From Macrococcus lamae (GTDB taxonomy: Bacteria > Bacillota > Bacilli > Staphylococcales > Staphylococcaceae): 64,000 nucleotides of DNA. Position 1 is the first letter of the stretch; each line of letters opens with the position of its first letter. The stretch is from assembly GCF_004359545.1 (NCBI RefSeq), contig NZ_SCWB01000003.1, forward strand, positions 1 to 64,000, written 5' to 3'. Positions 55,875-64,000 of this stretch are shown here, piece after piece. A model generated the notes under the pieces. That model searched no databases, was not told the DNA's origin, and was given only the letters and a program-made list of their open reading frames with translations. Position numbers and translations under genes: made by a program.

Positions 55875-56153
55875 ATGACTTTAAACAACGAATTTACAAA
55901 AGAAATTTTATCTGTACTTGAAAACAACAAAGATTTAGGTTTCAGTGATGTTGCAGAAATCGGAGAGCGAATTAAAGCTCATAACAGTCATCTGAACTTC
56001 ACTGACGCCGAATTGGAACAGGCGCTAAATACACTGTATGAGCAGCGCGATATTGAAAGTATTAAGCTGACTTTCGGTGAAACAGGTCAGAATGACTTTG
56101 AAGCAATTGGTTTAACTGATAAAGGCAAACAAGTTCTTACAAGCTTAAGATAA
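55875..56153 (+). CDS. Small helical hypothetical protein
   Basis: A 92-residue protein, acidic, with a likely winged-helix-like pattern: helices at about 5-16, 22-34 and 43-55, then a beta-hairpin region (IESIKLTFGETGQNDFEAIGL) and a last helix LTDKGKQVLTSLR. The final motif is common in MarR/PadR-type wings, but the family is not certain. GAGGAG precedes the ATG. It is not coupled to its neighbours. Function unknown. Confidence 0.65.
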   Translation: MTLNNEFTKEILSVLENNKDLGFSDVAEIGERIKAHNSHLNFTDAELEQALNTLYEQRDIESIKLTFGETGQNDFEAIGLTDKGKQVLTSLR

Positions 56154-56211
56154 TCCGTTCTTCACTTGTTTACATTTATTGTTACAATAGTGAGGACTGG
56201 AGGTACAACCT

Positions 56212-56475
56212 ATGATTGACATGTTTTTATATGATGATACGGATAAGGCAAACATCCGATTTGTCAGCTTTATCGGTGAATCGCGCTATGATCTAACATT
56301 AATACAGACAGACCGTCATTATGGAAAGACGATTGTGCTTAATACCCAATCTAATAAATTCGGAATTATCGGCCGAGATGACCTAGAAGAAGAAGGCTAT
56401 ATTGCTTATGCACTCGGTTTAAGCGATAAAGAGGCTGAAGATGTAATAGAATTCCTTTCGGATATTATCGGGTAA
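56212..56475 (+). CDS. DUF3055 family protein
   Basis: An 87-residue protein with FLYDDTDKANIRFVSFIGES at about 5-24, DLTLIQTDRHYGKTIVLNTQ (about 28-47) and FGIIGRDDLEEEGYI (about 50-64), which matches the DUF3055 family of Firmicutes. Function unknown. It has a GGAGGT site and is followed by a hairpin at 56484-56518. Confidence 0.8.
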   Translation: MIDMFLYDDTDKANIRFVSFIGESRYDLTLIQTDRHYGKTIVLNTQSNKFGIIGRDDLEEEGYIAYALGLSDKEAEDVIEFLSDIIG

Positions 56476-56483
56476 TTATCATA

Positions 56484-56518
56484 AAAAATGGTTCACATTT
56501 ATTATGTGGATCATTTTT
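56484..56518 (+). terminator. Terminator of the DUF3055 gene
   Basis: Imperfect stem AAAAATGGT-CACA / TGTG-ATCATTTTT with T-run, ten bases after the stop codon. Confidence 0.75.
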
Positions 56519-56531
56519 GTCGTTAATATAA

Positions 56532-56557
56532 AAAATAGCTGCCGCGGCAGCTATTTT
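56532..56557 (-). terminator. Terminator overlapping the yutD stop
   Basis: A perfect 26-base palindrome (AAAATAGCTGCC GC GGCAGCTATTTT), followed on the minus strand by TTTATA. It contains the yutD stop codon. Confidence 0.85.
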
Positions 56558-56970
56558 AAAAATTGTTTCAATGTTTTTGCAGTGGTTTCCTGAGTGATAC
56601 TTTCAGCATTTACTTCAACCGGTTCTTCTTCCACATCAATAGTTTCAGTAACTAGCATGTCAATATCTTCTGCTGTCATTCGCACGACTTCATGAGCAGT
56701 CAGTCGTCTCAGCACGAAGTACGGACAGCCAAAGTTACAGTACTCGAGAAGATAATCCTGTATGCTGGAAAATCTTTTACTGATGTCCGCCTTTTTATTC
56801 CGGTCTTCATAGAATCCTTTTAATCTCAGCTGCTCGAAACCGATATCTCCTACTATGACCGGATATTTATCAAGTACTTCAGAATATCTATTTTCAAACT
56901 GCTCCTGATTAAATGCTTCCCGGTAGTTCTCGATGATATCAAAGTAATGCTCACCTAGTTTAATGACCAT
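56551..56970 (-). CDS. YutD family (DUF1027) protein
   Basis: A 139-residue protein with YFDIIENYREAFNQEQFENRYSEVLDKY at about 8-35, VGDIGFEQLRLKGFY (about 40-54) and the CNFGCPYFVLRR stretch (about 77-88) holding two Cys, typical of YutD. Function unknown. The C-terminus is acidic and Thr-rich. It lies eight bases after lipA, the same pairing seen in bacilli. Confidence 0.82.
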   Translation of the reverse strand: MVIKLGEHYFDIIENYREAFNQEQFENRYSEVLDKYPVIVGDIGFEQLRLKGFYEDRNKKADISKRFSSIQDYLLEYCNFGCPYFVLRRLTAHEVVRMTAEDIDMLVTETIDVEEEPVEVNAESITQETTAKTLKQFLK

Positions 56971-56978
56971 ATGTTCAC

Positions 56979-57890
56979 CTACTCCGCAATCTCTCCCATG
57001 GCTTGACGCGCTTTAGCAGCTTCATTCACCTGTTCATCAGCATGATATGAACTACGAACCATCGGACCTGCCTGGCAATGTTTGAAACCTTTTTCCATCG
57101 CTATTTTACGAAGCTTACCGAATTCAAGCGGTGTATAGTACTTCTGTACTTTCAAATGTTTACGTGACGGCTGTAAATATTGGCCGATTGTCATAATGTC
57201 TACATCGTTCGCACGTAAATCATCCATCACTTCAAGAATTTCTTCCCATGTTTCACCAAGACCTAGCATCAGACTTGATTTAGTAGGGATATCCGGATAA
57301 AGTTCTTTAGAACGTCTCAGCACTTCAAGTGATCGGTCATATGTCGCACGCGCGCGGACTCTCGGTGTCAATCGTCTGACTGTTTCAATGTTATGGTTTA
57401 AAATATCGGGCTTTGCATCCAGCAATGTGACCCAGTTATCAAATGATCCGCCCATATCTGACGGCAGGACTTCAATTGTTGTAAATGGATTGCGTTCTCT
57501 TACTTTACGGATGGTTTCGGCATAGACGTGAGAACCACCGTCTTTTAGGTCATCACGAGCGACGGCTGTAATAACAACGTGCTTTAAGTTCATCAGTTCT
57601 ACGGACTCTGCTACGCGTTCCGGCTCTTCAAGGTCAAGTTCGTTAGGGAGACCTGTTTTGACAGCGCAGAAGCGGCAGGCACGAGTACAGACTGCTCCTA
57701 AAATCATGAACGTTGCAGTACGTCGTTCTCCCCAGCATTCATGAATATTCGGACATCTTGCTTCCTCACAGACCGTATGAAGATTTTTCTCCCGCATCAT
57801 CTTCTTAAGACCTGTATAGTTCTTATTCGTATTAAGCTTTATTTTTAACCATTCTGGTTTTCTAAGTATCTCTTCATTCTTTGTAGCCAA
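56979..57890 (-). CDS. lipA: Lipoyl synthase
   Basis: A 303-residue radical SAM enzyme that inserts two sulfur atoms into protein-bound octanoyl chains. The auxiliary cluster motif is C-x4-C-x5-C in [12 protein letters not shown] (about 41-52); the radical SAM motif is CTRACRFC (about 69-76); the C-terminal Ser ligand lies in MVRSSYHA. The TTG at 57888-57890 ([12 protein letters not shown]) is the start, eight bases after GGAGGG, because homologues begin at this point; the in-frame ATG upstream would add 17 unrelated residues. It consumes Fe-S clusters made by the suf genes nearby. Confidence 0.95.
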   Translation of the reverse strand: MATKNEEILRKPEWLKIKLNTNKNYTGLKKMMREKNLHTVCEEARCPNIHECWGERRTATFMILGAVCTRACRFCAVKTGLPNELDLEEPERVAESVELMNLKHVVITAVARDDLKDGGSHVYAETIRKVRERNPFTTIEVLPSDMGGSFDNWVTLLDAKPDILNHNIETVRRLTPRVRARATYDRSLEVLRRSKELYPDIPTKSSLMLGLGETWEEILEVMDDLRANDVDIMTIGQYLQPSRKHLKVQKYYTPLEFGKLRKIAMEKGFKHCQAGPMVRSSYHADEQVNEAAKARQAMGEIAE

Positions 57891-57962
57891 AACAACATCC
57901 CTCCAATGAATTACCCTATCATTATAACGAACATTCAGCAAAATTCAAATGCTCGTTTACTG

Positions 57963-59279
57963 TTAACGATGTTTCAGTGCCAAAATCATAATATCACGCA
58001 GAAATTCCGGCATAATATATTCCTTGTCATTCTGGACAAACTGTGGAAAAAATCTACCAAATGTATACATATCAAGCGTTGCAAGCGTATACTCCTGATG
58101 CGCATCAATCACTTGGCCGTCCACATAGAACTGGCGTTCAGACTGTATTATGCCGACATTATCAAAGACATACATGCCGAATATATCACCGCGAAATCCG
58201 AACCCTTTAACTATTTCATCGCGCTGTTCATGTTTCATACTCATCGCAATCACTTCCATCAATTCTCGTCCAGACAGCTTAATCTTTACAAGATTGATCG
58301 GATGAGGCAGCATTTTATGTAGGTCATACTTTGTAAAACCTGTGCCAGTGAACCCTTCGACAATGATTCCTGAATTGATCAGTGCACAATCTGCATTTAA
58401 GAACAATCTAATTTCTCTGGCGAGTAGTGCTGTCGTGAACGATGCACTATAAAGTCTTCTTGGCAAAGTCAGTTCTTTCTCTACGACAACTTCATTTAGT
58501 ATCTCGCGTCCTCGGTCATAATAGTCTTCTTCGGCATCAGTCAATTCATCTGTATTAATTAATCGTGCTTTTTTACTGACAAGCTGCCTGCCTTCAAATA
58601 TTAAAGTCAGCTCACCGATATATTCTCCGTATCTGCCGGCTGCACCAAGTAACACGCCGTTTACAATATGCCCTTTTTCAAAATGGTGATGTGTATGCGC
58701 ACCGAGAATGATGTCAATACCGCTGATTTCTTCAGCGAGTCGCTGGTCTGCAAATTTACCAAGATGACTTAGAATAACAATGACATCACATTGCCTCTTA
58801 ATTTGCTGCACTTCTTCACGTATCGCATCTATTGGTTCAGTAACATTCCAGCCGAGCGCCTTATAAAATGGAGTGAACTCTGCTGTTGCGCCGATAAATC
58901 CAAATGTAATGCCATGGATATCTTCAATAACATGTGACTTCACATTCCTCGGTAGCCTTCCATCTAAATCGTAAACATTACAGCATGTCACCTGAAAATT
59001 CGCATCATCGTACAGGTGATTAAAATCTTCATGAGTCAATGTAATTCCTTCATTGTTACCAATTGTGGCAACACCCGCTCCTGCCTGATTTAATAGTTCT
59101 ATATTGCCGCGGCCGAGCGTACCTTCTGTAAAGGGATGACTGCGATCTACATGATCCCCTATGTCTACATAATATGTATGTGGAAACTGAGCACGTTTGT
59201 CGTCCAGGAATCGGATAATCTTGTTATACGTCGTTAAATGACTATGGACATCATTTGTATGGTAAAGCTTCAGCTCCAT
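57963..59279 (-). CDS. Metallophosphoesterase/5'-nucleotidase family protein (YunD)
   Basis: A 438-residue calcineurin-type metallophosphatase plus 5'-nucleotidase C-domain. The N-terminal motifs are YHTNDVHSHL (about 6-15), YVDIGDHVDRSHP (about 37), GNNEG (about 77-81), ILSHLG (about 170) and GAHTHHHF (about 193-200). The C-domain begins near 270. There is no signal peptide or wall anchor, so it should be cytoplasmic, unlike secreted nucleotidases. Substrate may be a nucleotide or UDP-sugar. It lies 12 bases upstream of the lipA side on the same strand as yunE. Confidence 0.87.
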   Translation of the reverse strand: MELKLYHTNDVHSHLTTYNKIIRFLDDKRAQFPHTYYVDIGDHVDRSHPFTEGTLGRGNIELLNQAGAGVATIGNNEGITLTHEDFNHLYDDANFQVTCCNVYDLDGRLPRNVKSHVIEDIHGITFGFIGATAEFTPFYKALGWNVTEPIDAIREEVQQIKRQCDVIVILSHLGKFADQRLAEEISGIDIILGAHTHHHFEKGHIVNGVLLGAAGRYGEYIGELTLIFEGRQLVSKKARLINTDELTDAEEDYYDRGREILNEVVVEKELTLPRRLYSASFTTALLAREIRLFLNADCALINSGIIVEGFTGTGFTKYDLHKMLPHPINLVKIKLSGRELMEVIAMSMKHEQRDEIVKGFGFRGDIFGMYVFDNVGIIQSERQFYVDGQVIDAHQEYTLATLDMYTFGRFFPQFVQNDKEYIMPEFLRDIMILALKHR

Positions 59280-59291
59280 TAATCTTCACCT

Positions 59292-60113
59292 CTATAACTG
59301 ACTCTTGATAATTAAATACAGACCTAAAAGAAGCATAATGCTTCGTAACAATAACATAACAGTATCTGATTTCATTCTTTTATTAATCTGAACGCCAATT
59401 TTAGCTCCTATATAGCTCGCAATAATTAATATAACAGCATAATGCCAAATGACGTTCCCTTGTGCTATATGACTGACAGCACCTGATAAACTGGAAAAGA
59501 AAATCATCAGCATGCTCGTTCCGACAGCGATATGAGGCGGAAATCTAAAGATTATAATCATCAATGGCGTCATCAATGCACCACCACCGATACCGAATAA
59601 TCCAGTCAAGCATCCTACAAAGAACGTCGCAATAATTGCAGGTATCGGTGCTATACTATAATGATGTTTTTCACCTGTCGTATCGATAAAAATACGTTCA
59701 TGTTTTTGATTCTGGAAAAATTTGATAGGCTTAATCTTATTACGGATCATCAGTACAATGCTGATGAAAATCAAGAAAATGCCGAAATATAAGTTAAAGC
59801 TGTCGAGCGTTAAATACTGGCTCAAGTATGCACCGACTAATGCACCTGGTACAATTCCACCTAGAAACAGTGCGCCTGACTTTAAATCGACCTGCTGTGC
59901 TTTTACATAGCCGATTGTCGCAGATAAGCCGGTTGAAATTAAAATGACTGTGGAAGTTCCTATCGCTTTTTGAGGAGTAATACCTTCAAGAATACCCGCT
60001 TCCATTCTGAGATAAATCAATGTCGGCACAATAATAATTCCGCCGCCAATCCCTACAATAGCGCCAATAACTGCTGACACAACACCCAGTATGATTAATA
60101 TGACAATTGACAT
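59292..60113 (-). CDS. TSUP family permease (TauE/SafE, YunE-like)
   Basis: A 273-residue protein with about eight membrane helices and the twin TSUP repeats GAIVGIGGGIIIVPTLI (about 16-32) and GLFGIGGGALMTPLMII (about 170-186). The family exports or imports sulfite, sulfoacetate, thiosulfate and similar anions; the substrate here is unknown. It sits 12 bases from its neighbours in a yunD-yunE-yunF-type group. Confidence 0.85.
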   Translation of the reverse strand: MSIVILIILGVVSAVIGAIVGIGGGIIIVPTLIYLRMEAGILEGITPQKAIGTSTVILISTGLSATIGYVKAQQVDLKSGALFLGGIVPGALVGAYLSQYLTLDSFNLYFGIFLIFISIVLMIRNKIKPIKFFQNQKHERIFIDTTGEKHHYSIAPIPAIIATFFVGCLTGLFGIGGGALMTPLMIIIFRFPPHIAVGTSMLMIFFSSLSGAVSHIAQGNVIWHYAVILIIASYIGAKIGVQINKRMKSDTVMLLLRSIMLLLGLYLIIKSQL

Positions 60114-60124
60114 GACGACACATC

Positions 60125-60973
60125 CTAAAATAATTTGAGCTGCTGATAATTGAGTCCTTGATATTCTATACCTAGAATTTCAATCATCCGTTTTGCGTTC
60201 GCTGCAGCATGCCCTCCGGAATTGTTGTTGAAGATGACATAGACGTCTTTAGTCTTCTGATCCAGTATTTTAATTTTACGGGCAAGATCCTGCAGTTCTT
60301 CCTCATTATAATTATAAAGATAACGGACATCCCGCCATTCTTGGTCAGACAGATCTTTCTTCGTCCATCCGGCAACATTCCTTCCATGAAACCGCATCAA
60401 TGCAGTTCGATGGCTCACTCTGTTGACGAATGGAATTGACCCATGGCCACTTTGAGGTTCGTCACATACAGAATGTATGAATCCATTATCATGCAGGAAA
60501 CTGAGTGTATTCTCCAGCATTCCCGTTTCAAACCAGCTGTCGTTTCTGAACTCAATCGCTAGAGGCATCTCTATTAAATATTCTTTTAAATATAAGATAT
60601 AATTAATATTAGTCGTATTGCAGTCGAACCACGGCGGAAACTGAATCAGTACCATCGCGAGTTTGTTCTCTTCTACCATGGGTCTAATCATCAAATTGAA
60701 CTGCTCAATCAGCTGCAGCCTTGTGTCCGCATAATCTTCAATAGAAGCATGTCCGGTAAGCGCCTGATGAATCTTTACGACGAATTTGAAGCTGTCCGGT
60801 GTCTCAGCAATCCACTTTCTAATATTCCGCTCCGGCTGGACAGAATAGTAAGTTGAATCCAGTTCAACTGTCGGAAAATGACTGCCATATGCGATCAGTT
60901 TATCTTTTTTATTGGTTAAATCGGCATAAAGGGTATCATGGTCACCCCAGCCTGTAAGTCCTATATTAATCAT
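60125..60973 (-). CDS. DUF72 family protein (YunF-like)
   Basis: A 282-residue TIM-barrel-like DUF72 protein. LTGWGDHDTLY near the start, FPTVELDSTYYSVQPE (about 33-48), FKFVVKIHQALTGH (about 62-75), AIEFRNDSWF (about 141) and DVYVIFNNNSGGHAAANA (about 247) are family hallmarks. Function is unknown. ATG 60971-60973 is preferred over an upstream in-frame ATG by the AGGTG site five bases before it. Divergent from the FetA-type gene. Confidence 0.85.
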   Translation of the reverse strand: MINIGLTGWGDHDTLYADLTNKKDKLIAYGSHFPTVELDSTYYSVQPERNIRKWIAETPDSFKFVVKIHQALTGHASIEDYADTRLQLIEQFNLMIRPMVEENKLAMVLIQFPPWFDCNTTNINYILYLKEYLIEMPLAIEFRNDSWFETGMLENTLSFLHDNGFIHSVCDEPQSGHGSIPFVNRVSHRTALMRFHGRNVAGWTKKDLSDQEWRDVRYLYNYNEEELQDLARKIKILDQKTKDVYVIFNNNSGGHAAANAKRMIEILGIEYQGLNYQQLKLF

Positions 60974-61032
60974 GTTATCACCTGTGTTCATCATACCATA
61001 AACACTCATTATATATATAAAGGAGCACTATC

Positions 61033-61746
61033 ATGCCAGCTATAGAAGTGAAAAATGTCAGCTTCACAAAAAATAATAACGAAATACTTCAGCGATTCAG
61101 CTGCACCTTTGAAAAAGGACGGATTACTGCACTGATCGGTCCTTCAGGTGCGGGAAAAACGTCATTATTGAAACTGTTGAATGGTCTGCACAGCCCGAGT
61201 TCAGGTGAGATCACAATTGACGGGCAATCCATTCAATCTATTAATTTAGTGGAACTTAGAAAGAAAGTAGGTATGGCTCTGCAAAGTGCACCGATGATCA
61301 AAGGGACCGTCTATGATAACTTGAATCTGCCAAAAGCGTTATTCAATGACTCATTGGAAGAACATGCTGCTTATGAGCTGCTGGCTCAAGTTAAACTGAA
61401 CATAAAGCTCGATCAGCCTGCTAAAGAATTATCCGGCGGACAGAAACAGCGTCTATCTATTGCAAGAACACTCGTCAATAGGCCTCAAGTATTACTGCTC
61501 GATGAAATTACGTCCAGCCTTGATCCTGCTAGTGTTAAAGAAGTTGAAAAGCTTATTCTCTCCATCCACGAGATGTATCAGACGACTATTATCTGGATTA
61601 CTCATGACGTCGGTCAGGCTATTAAAGTAACAGACGATTTTGTCATGATGGAAGAAGGTACGTTTATTACAGGAGGATCATCTAAAAATATGATGAAATC
61701 CAATCACCCACGTCTTACTCAGTTTTTGGCAGGTGAAATCGAATGA
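61033..61746 (+). CDS. ABC transporter ATP-binding protein (FetA/YbbL type)
   Basis: A 237-residue ABC ATPase with Walker A GPSGAGKTSLL (about 36-46), the Q-loop at LQSAPMI, signature LSGGQKQR (about 136-143), Walker B VLLLDEITSSLD (about 154-165) and switch His in WITHDVG (about 192). It overlaps the permease gene by four bases. E. coli FetA-FetB exports iron; the next gene is sufB, which makes an iron role attractive. Other members of this family move other substrates, so this is inference. Confidence 0.87.
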   Translation: MPAIEVKNVSFTKNNNEILQRFSCTFEKGRITALIGPSGAGKTSLLKLLNGLHSPSSGEITIDGQSIQSINLVELRKKVGMALQSAPMIKGTVYDNLNLPKALFNDSLEEHAAYELLAQVKLNIKLDQPAKELSGGQKQRLSIARTLVNRPQVLLLDEITSSLDPASVKEVEKLILSIHEMYQTTIIWITHDVGQAIKVTDDFVMMEEGTFITGGSSKNMMKSNHPRLTQFLAGEIE

Positions 61747-62504
61747 CTTTGTTTCAGCTCAGCTTAACTATTATATTTGTAATTATTCCACTTGTTCTCA
61801 GCAGTTACTTAAAACTTGGACTTGAAAAAGACATGATCATCGCGACTGTAAGAAGTATAATCCAGCTATTTGTCATCGGTTATTTACTAACCTTTGTCTT
61901 TGATGGTGAGCATCCTATCTATATCCTGCTCATGATTATTCTTATGATCGGTGCTGCGACGCAGAATATTATTAAAAAAGGACGAGGCATCAAAGGAATC
62001 ACGTGGAAAATCATCGTGACATTGATTACAGTTGAAGTTGTGACGATGGGTATTTTAATTGGATGCCATATCATTCCTGCTGAAGCTCGTTACATTATTC
62101 CAATCAGTGGAATGATGATTGGCAATGCGATGGTATTGTCATTGTTATTCTTAAACCGTTTCTTAAGTGAAATCAATGCAGCTGATGAACAGATTGAACT
62201 GATACTATCCCTTGGCGGTAATAAGAAACAGGCGATTCATGATAGTTTAATGTCGGCTATACGTAGCTCCATGATTCCGACCATTGAAAGTCAGAAGACA
62301 ATGGGACTTGTTCAGCTCCCTGGTATGATGAGCGGACAGATTATCGGTGGAGCCGACCCAATCGTTGCCGTACAGTTCCAACTGCTCATCTTGTTTCTGC
62401 TGCTCACCGCTGCAACTATTTCCAGCATCATGGTAGGCTTTCTAAGCTATCCAACTTTGTTTAATGATAAAGAACAGTATTTAGGTGAATATAGAAATGA
62501 ATAA
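61743..62504 (+). CDS. ABC transporter permease (FetB/YbbM, UPF0014 family)
   Basis: A 253-residue permease with about seven membrane helices. The UPF0014 motif LSLGGNKKQAIHDSLMSAIRS is at about 155-175, followed by MIPTIESQKTMGLVQLPGMM (about 178-197) and GQIIGGADPIVAVQFQ (about 199-214). The substrate is unproven; in E. coli FetB works with FetA in iron export. The ATGA overlap couples it to the ATPase. Confidence 0.87.
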   Translation: MTLFQLSLTIIFVIIPLVLSSYLKLGLEKDMIIATVRSIIQLFVIGYLLTFVFDGEHPIYILLMIILMIGAATQNIIKKGRGIKGITWKIIVTLITVEVVTMGILIGCHIIPAEARYIIPISGMMIGNAMVLSLLFLNRFLSEINAADEQIELILSLGGNKKQAIHDSLMSAIRSSMIPTIESQKTMGLVQLPGMMSGQIIGGADPIVAVQFQLLILFLLLTAATISSIMVGFLSYPTLFNDKEQYLGEYRNE

Positions 62505-62505
62505 A

Positions 62506-62531
62506 AAATGCTCCTCGATTGAGGAGCATTT
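62506..62531. terminator. Bidirectional terminator between fetB-type gene and sufB
   Basis: Stem AAATGCTCCTC / GAGGAGCATTT with a four-base loop, flanked by an A-run on the left and T-rich sequence on the right, between convergent genes. Confidence 0.92.
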
Positions 62532-62537
62532 CTCATA

Positions 62538-63935
62538 TTATCCGATAGATCCTTCCATCTCAAATTTAATGAGACGGTTCATTTCTACTGCATACTCCAT
62601 CGGTAATTCTTTTGTGAATGGTTCGATGAAGCCCATAACGATCATTTCTGTCGCTTCTTCTTCTGAGATACCGCGACTCATCAAATAGAATAACTGTTCT
62701 TCAGAGACTTTAGAAACTTTCGCTTCGTGTTCTAAAGAAATGTTATCATTCATCACTTCATTATAAGGAATTGTGTCTGATGTAGATGCATTGTCCATAA
62801 TCAACGTATCACACTCAATGTTTGATCGTGCGCCTTCAGCTTTACGACCAAAGTGTACGATACCCCGGTAGACCACTTTACCACCTTGTTTAGAGATTGA
62901 TTTTGAAACGATAGTAGACGATGTGTTCGGTGCCATGTGCATCATCTTCGCACCGGCATCCTGAACTTGTCCTTTACCAGCAAGTGCAATAGATAATGTC
63001 ATACCACGTGCACCTTCACCAAGTAAATAACACGCTGGATATTTCATCGTCAATTTAGAACCGATGTTGCCATCAATCCATTCCATCGTACCGTTCTCAT
63101 AGACGAAAGTACGTTTAGTCACTAAGTTATAAACGTTATTCGCCCAGTTCTGAATCGTTGTATAACGACAGTAAGCATCTTTCTTAACAATGATCTCGAC
63201 GACTGCCGAATGCAGTGAATTCGTTGTGTAGACAGGTGCTGTACAGCCTTCGACGTAGTGCACACTTGCACCTTCGTCAACGATAATCAGTGTACGTTCA
63301 AACTGACCCATGTTCTCTGAGTTGATACGGAAGTAAGCCTGCAGAGGTGTTTCAAGCTTTACGTTTTTCGGTACATAGATGAATGAACCACCTGACCATA
63401 CCGCTGAGTTCAGTGCAGCAAATTTGTTGTCTGCCGGTGGAATGACTGAAGCGAAGTACTCTTTGAACAAGTCTTCGTTCTCTCTTAAGGCAGAGTCAGT
63501 ATCTTTGAAGATAATACCTTGTTCTTCTAAATCTTCCTGCATATTATGATAGACCACTTCAGATTCGTACTGAGCAGAGACACCTGCAAGATATTTCTGT
63601 TCTGCTTCAGGGATACCTAATTTATCGAATGTCTGTTTGATTTCTTCAGGTACCTCATCCCATGAACGTTCTGTATGCTCAGATGGTTTAACGTAGTAAG
63701 TGATTTCGTCAAAGTTTAGCTCTGACAGATCGCCACCCCACATCGGCATAGGCATTTTGTAGAACTGTTTTAATGATTTAAGACGGAAGTCGAGCATCCA
63801 CTGAGGTTCTTCTTTCATCTTTGAAATTTCTTTTACGATATCTTCTGTCAGGCCACGCTCTGAACGGAAAATCGATACGTCTTTATCGTGGAAGCCATAT
63901 TTATAATCGCCAACATCTGGTGCTTTTTTAGCCAT
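62538..63935 (-). CDS. sufB: Fe-S cluster assembly scaffold SufB
   Basis: SufB forms the SufBCD scaffold on which Fe-S clusters are built from SufS/SufU sulfur. The 465-residue length equals that of the S. aureus protein as I recall it. [18 protein letters not shown] is at the start; conserved Cys is in [10 protein letters not shown] (about 403) and a key Glu/His region lies in [22 protein letters not shown] (about 428-449). ATG 63933-63935 is eight bases after AAGGAG; an in-frame GTG three codons upstream overlaps that site. It is preceded by sufU. Confidence 0.96.
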   Translation of the reverse strand: MAKKAPDVGDYKYGFHDKDVSIFRSERGLTEDIVKEISKMKEEPQWMLDFRLKSLKQFYKMPMPMWGGDLSELNFDEITYYVKPSEHTERSWDEVPEEIKQTFDKLGIPEAEQKYLAGVSAQYESEVVYHNMQEDLEEQGIIFKDTDSALRENEDLFKEYFASVIPPADNKFAALNSAVWSGGSFIYVPKNVKLETPLQAYFRINSENMGQFERTLIIVDEGASVHYVEGCTAPVYTTNSLHSAVVEIIVKKDAYCRYTTIQNWANNVYNLVTKRTFVYENGTMEWIDGNIGSKLTMKYPACYLLGEGARGMTLSIALAGKGQVQDAGAKMMHMAPNTSSTIVSKSISKQGGKVVYRGIVHFGRKAEGARSNIECDTLIMDNASTSDTIPYNEVMNDNISLEHEAKVSKVSEEQLFYLMSRGISEEEATEMIVMGFIEPFTKELPMEYAVEMNRLIKFEMEGSIG

Positions 63936-63947
63936 TTGATTCACTCC

Positions 63948-64000
63948 TTATTCTTCTTCTCGTGTTCCTTTTTCTAGTGCTTTCCAGGCAAGTGTTGCAC
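63948..64000 (-). CDS. sufU: Sulfur-transfer protein SufU (C-terminal end, cut by window edge)
   Basis: Only the last 17 codons are in the window, ending ATLAWKALEKGTREEE before TAA. This matches the C-terminus of SufU, the zinc-dependent sulfur acceptor that works with SufS and is normally just upstream of sufB in Firmicutes. The rest lies beyond base 64000. Confidence 0.85.
   Translation of the reverse strand, partial: ATLAWKALEKGTREEE

Noticed and set aside
60974-61032. Fur box before the FetA-type gene
   Set aside because: No TGATAAT-type repeats were found in the short intergenic region.
1-64000. tRNA, rRNA, CRISPR array, insertion sequence, prophage or integrative element
   Set aside because: I saw no cloverleaf with TTCRA arm, no regularly spaced identical repeats, no transposase or integrase, and no att-like duplications; gene order is that of a conserved core chromosome.

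Overview
The window reads as a chromosomal core segment of a low-GC Gram-positive coccus of the family Staphylococcaceae. Gene content and order follow the Staphylococcus aureus region that runs from suf through the mnh antiporter, roc/gudB, argGH, pgi, spsAB, addBA, cdr, sufT and clpB to fabHF. Many neighbours also match the Bacillus subtilis yui/yut/yun block. An amylase-like gene after cdr, rocA placed directly beside rocD-gudB, and a formate dehydrogenase beside nfu differ from S. aureus as I remember it. A Macrococcus-like or Mammaliicoccus-like genome is my best guess, but the genus cannot be fixed by reading alone. I saw no rRNA, tRNA, CRISPR array, insertion sequence or prophage.

Layout: 1-7.4 kb holds a DUF3899 gene, the fatty-acid elongation pair fabH-fabF behind a FapR-type operator, a Med-like protein, a DUF2929 gene, clpB behind a CtsR box, and sufT. 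7.5-10.5 kb is a plus-strand operon of a HAD phosphatase, a DegV protein and CoA-disulfide reductase. 10.5-24.6 kb is a long minus-strand stretch: a membrane-anchored GH13 amylase-like protein that has lost its catalytic residues, YisL, YisK, a coupled unknown membrane protein, addA, addB, two signal peptidases, a VTT-domain protein and pgi. 24.9-27.4 kb is argG-argH with an ARG box. 27.5-34 kb is minus-strand catabolism: glpQ, an iron alcohol dehydrogenase, gudB behind a perfect cre site, rocD and rocA. 34.1-36.1 kb carries small genes, ppiB and kapB. 36.2-41.9 kb is the seven-gene Mnh/Mrp cation/proton antiporter operon. 42-47.7 kb is minus strand: a hotdog thioesterase, a YuiF-type antiporter, an unrecognised 366-residue protein, YuiB, a Nudix hydrolase, type II NADH dehydrogenase (ndh) behind a Rex-like site, sufA and yuzB. 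47.9-53.4 kb holds yutJ, yuzD, nfu and the formate dehydrogenase pair fdhA-DUF1641. 53.5-61 kb is a minus-strand housekeeping group (2-hydroxyacid dehydrogenase, NagD/YutF, YutE, YutD, lipA, yunD, TauE/SafE permease, DUF72) with two small plus-strand genes inside. 61-64 kb has the FetA/FetB-type ABC pair, sufB and the end of sufU.

Themes: Fe-S cluster assembly and use recur across the window (sufT, sufA, nfu, sufB, sufU; clients AddB, LipA, FdhA). NADH and redox balance recur too (ndh, yutJ, cdr, fdhA, gudB, adh). Arginine synthesis lies next to ornithine/glutamate catabolism, with separate candidate control sites (ARG box versus cre). The most unusual items are the catalytically dead, membrane-tethered GH13 protein and the three tandem hairpins beside it, an SpsA that keeps its catalytic Ser and Lys, an unrecognised protein between YuiB and YuiF, a HEPN-type YutE with Arg at the usual His position, and a roughly 120-bp imperfect palindrome after the formate dehydrogenase genes.
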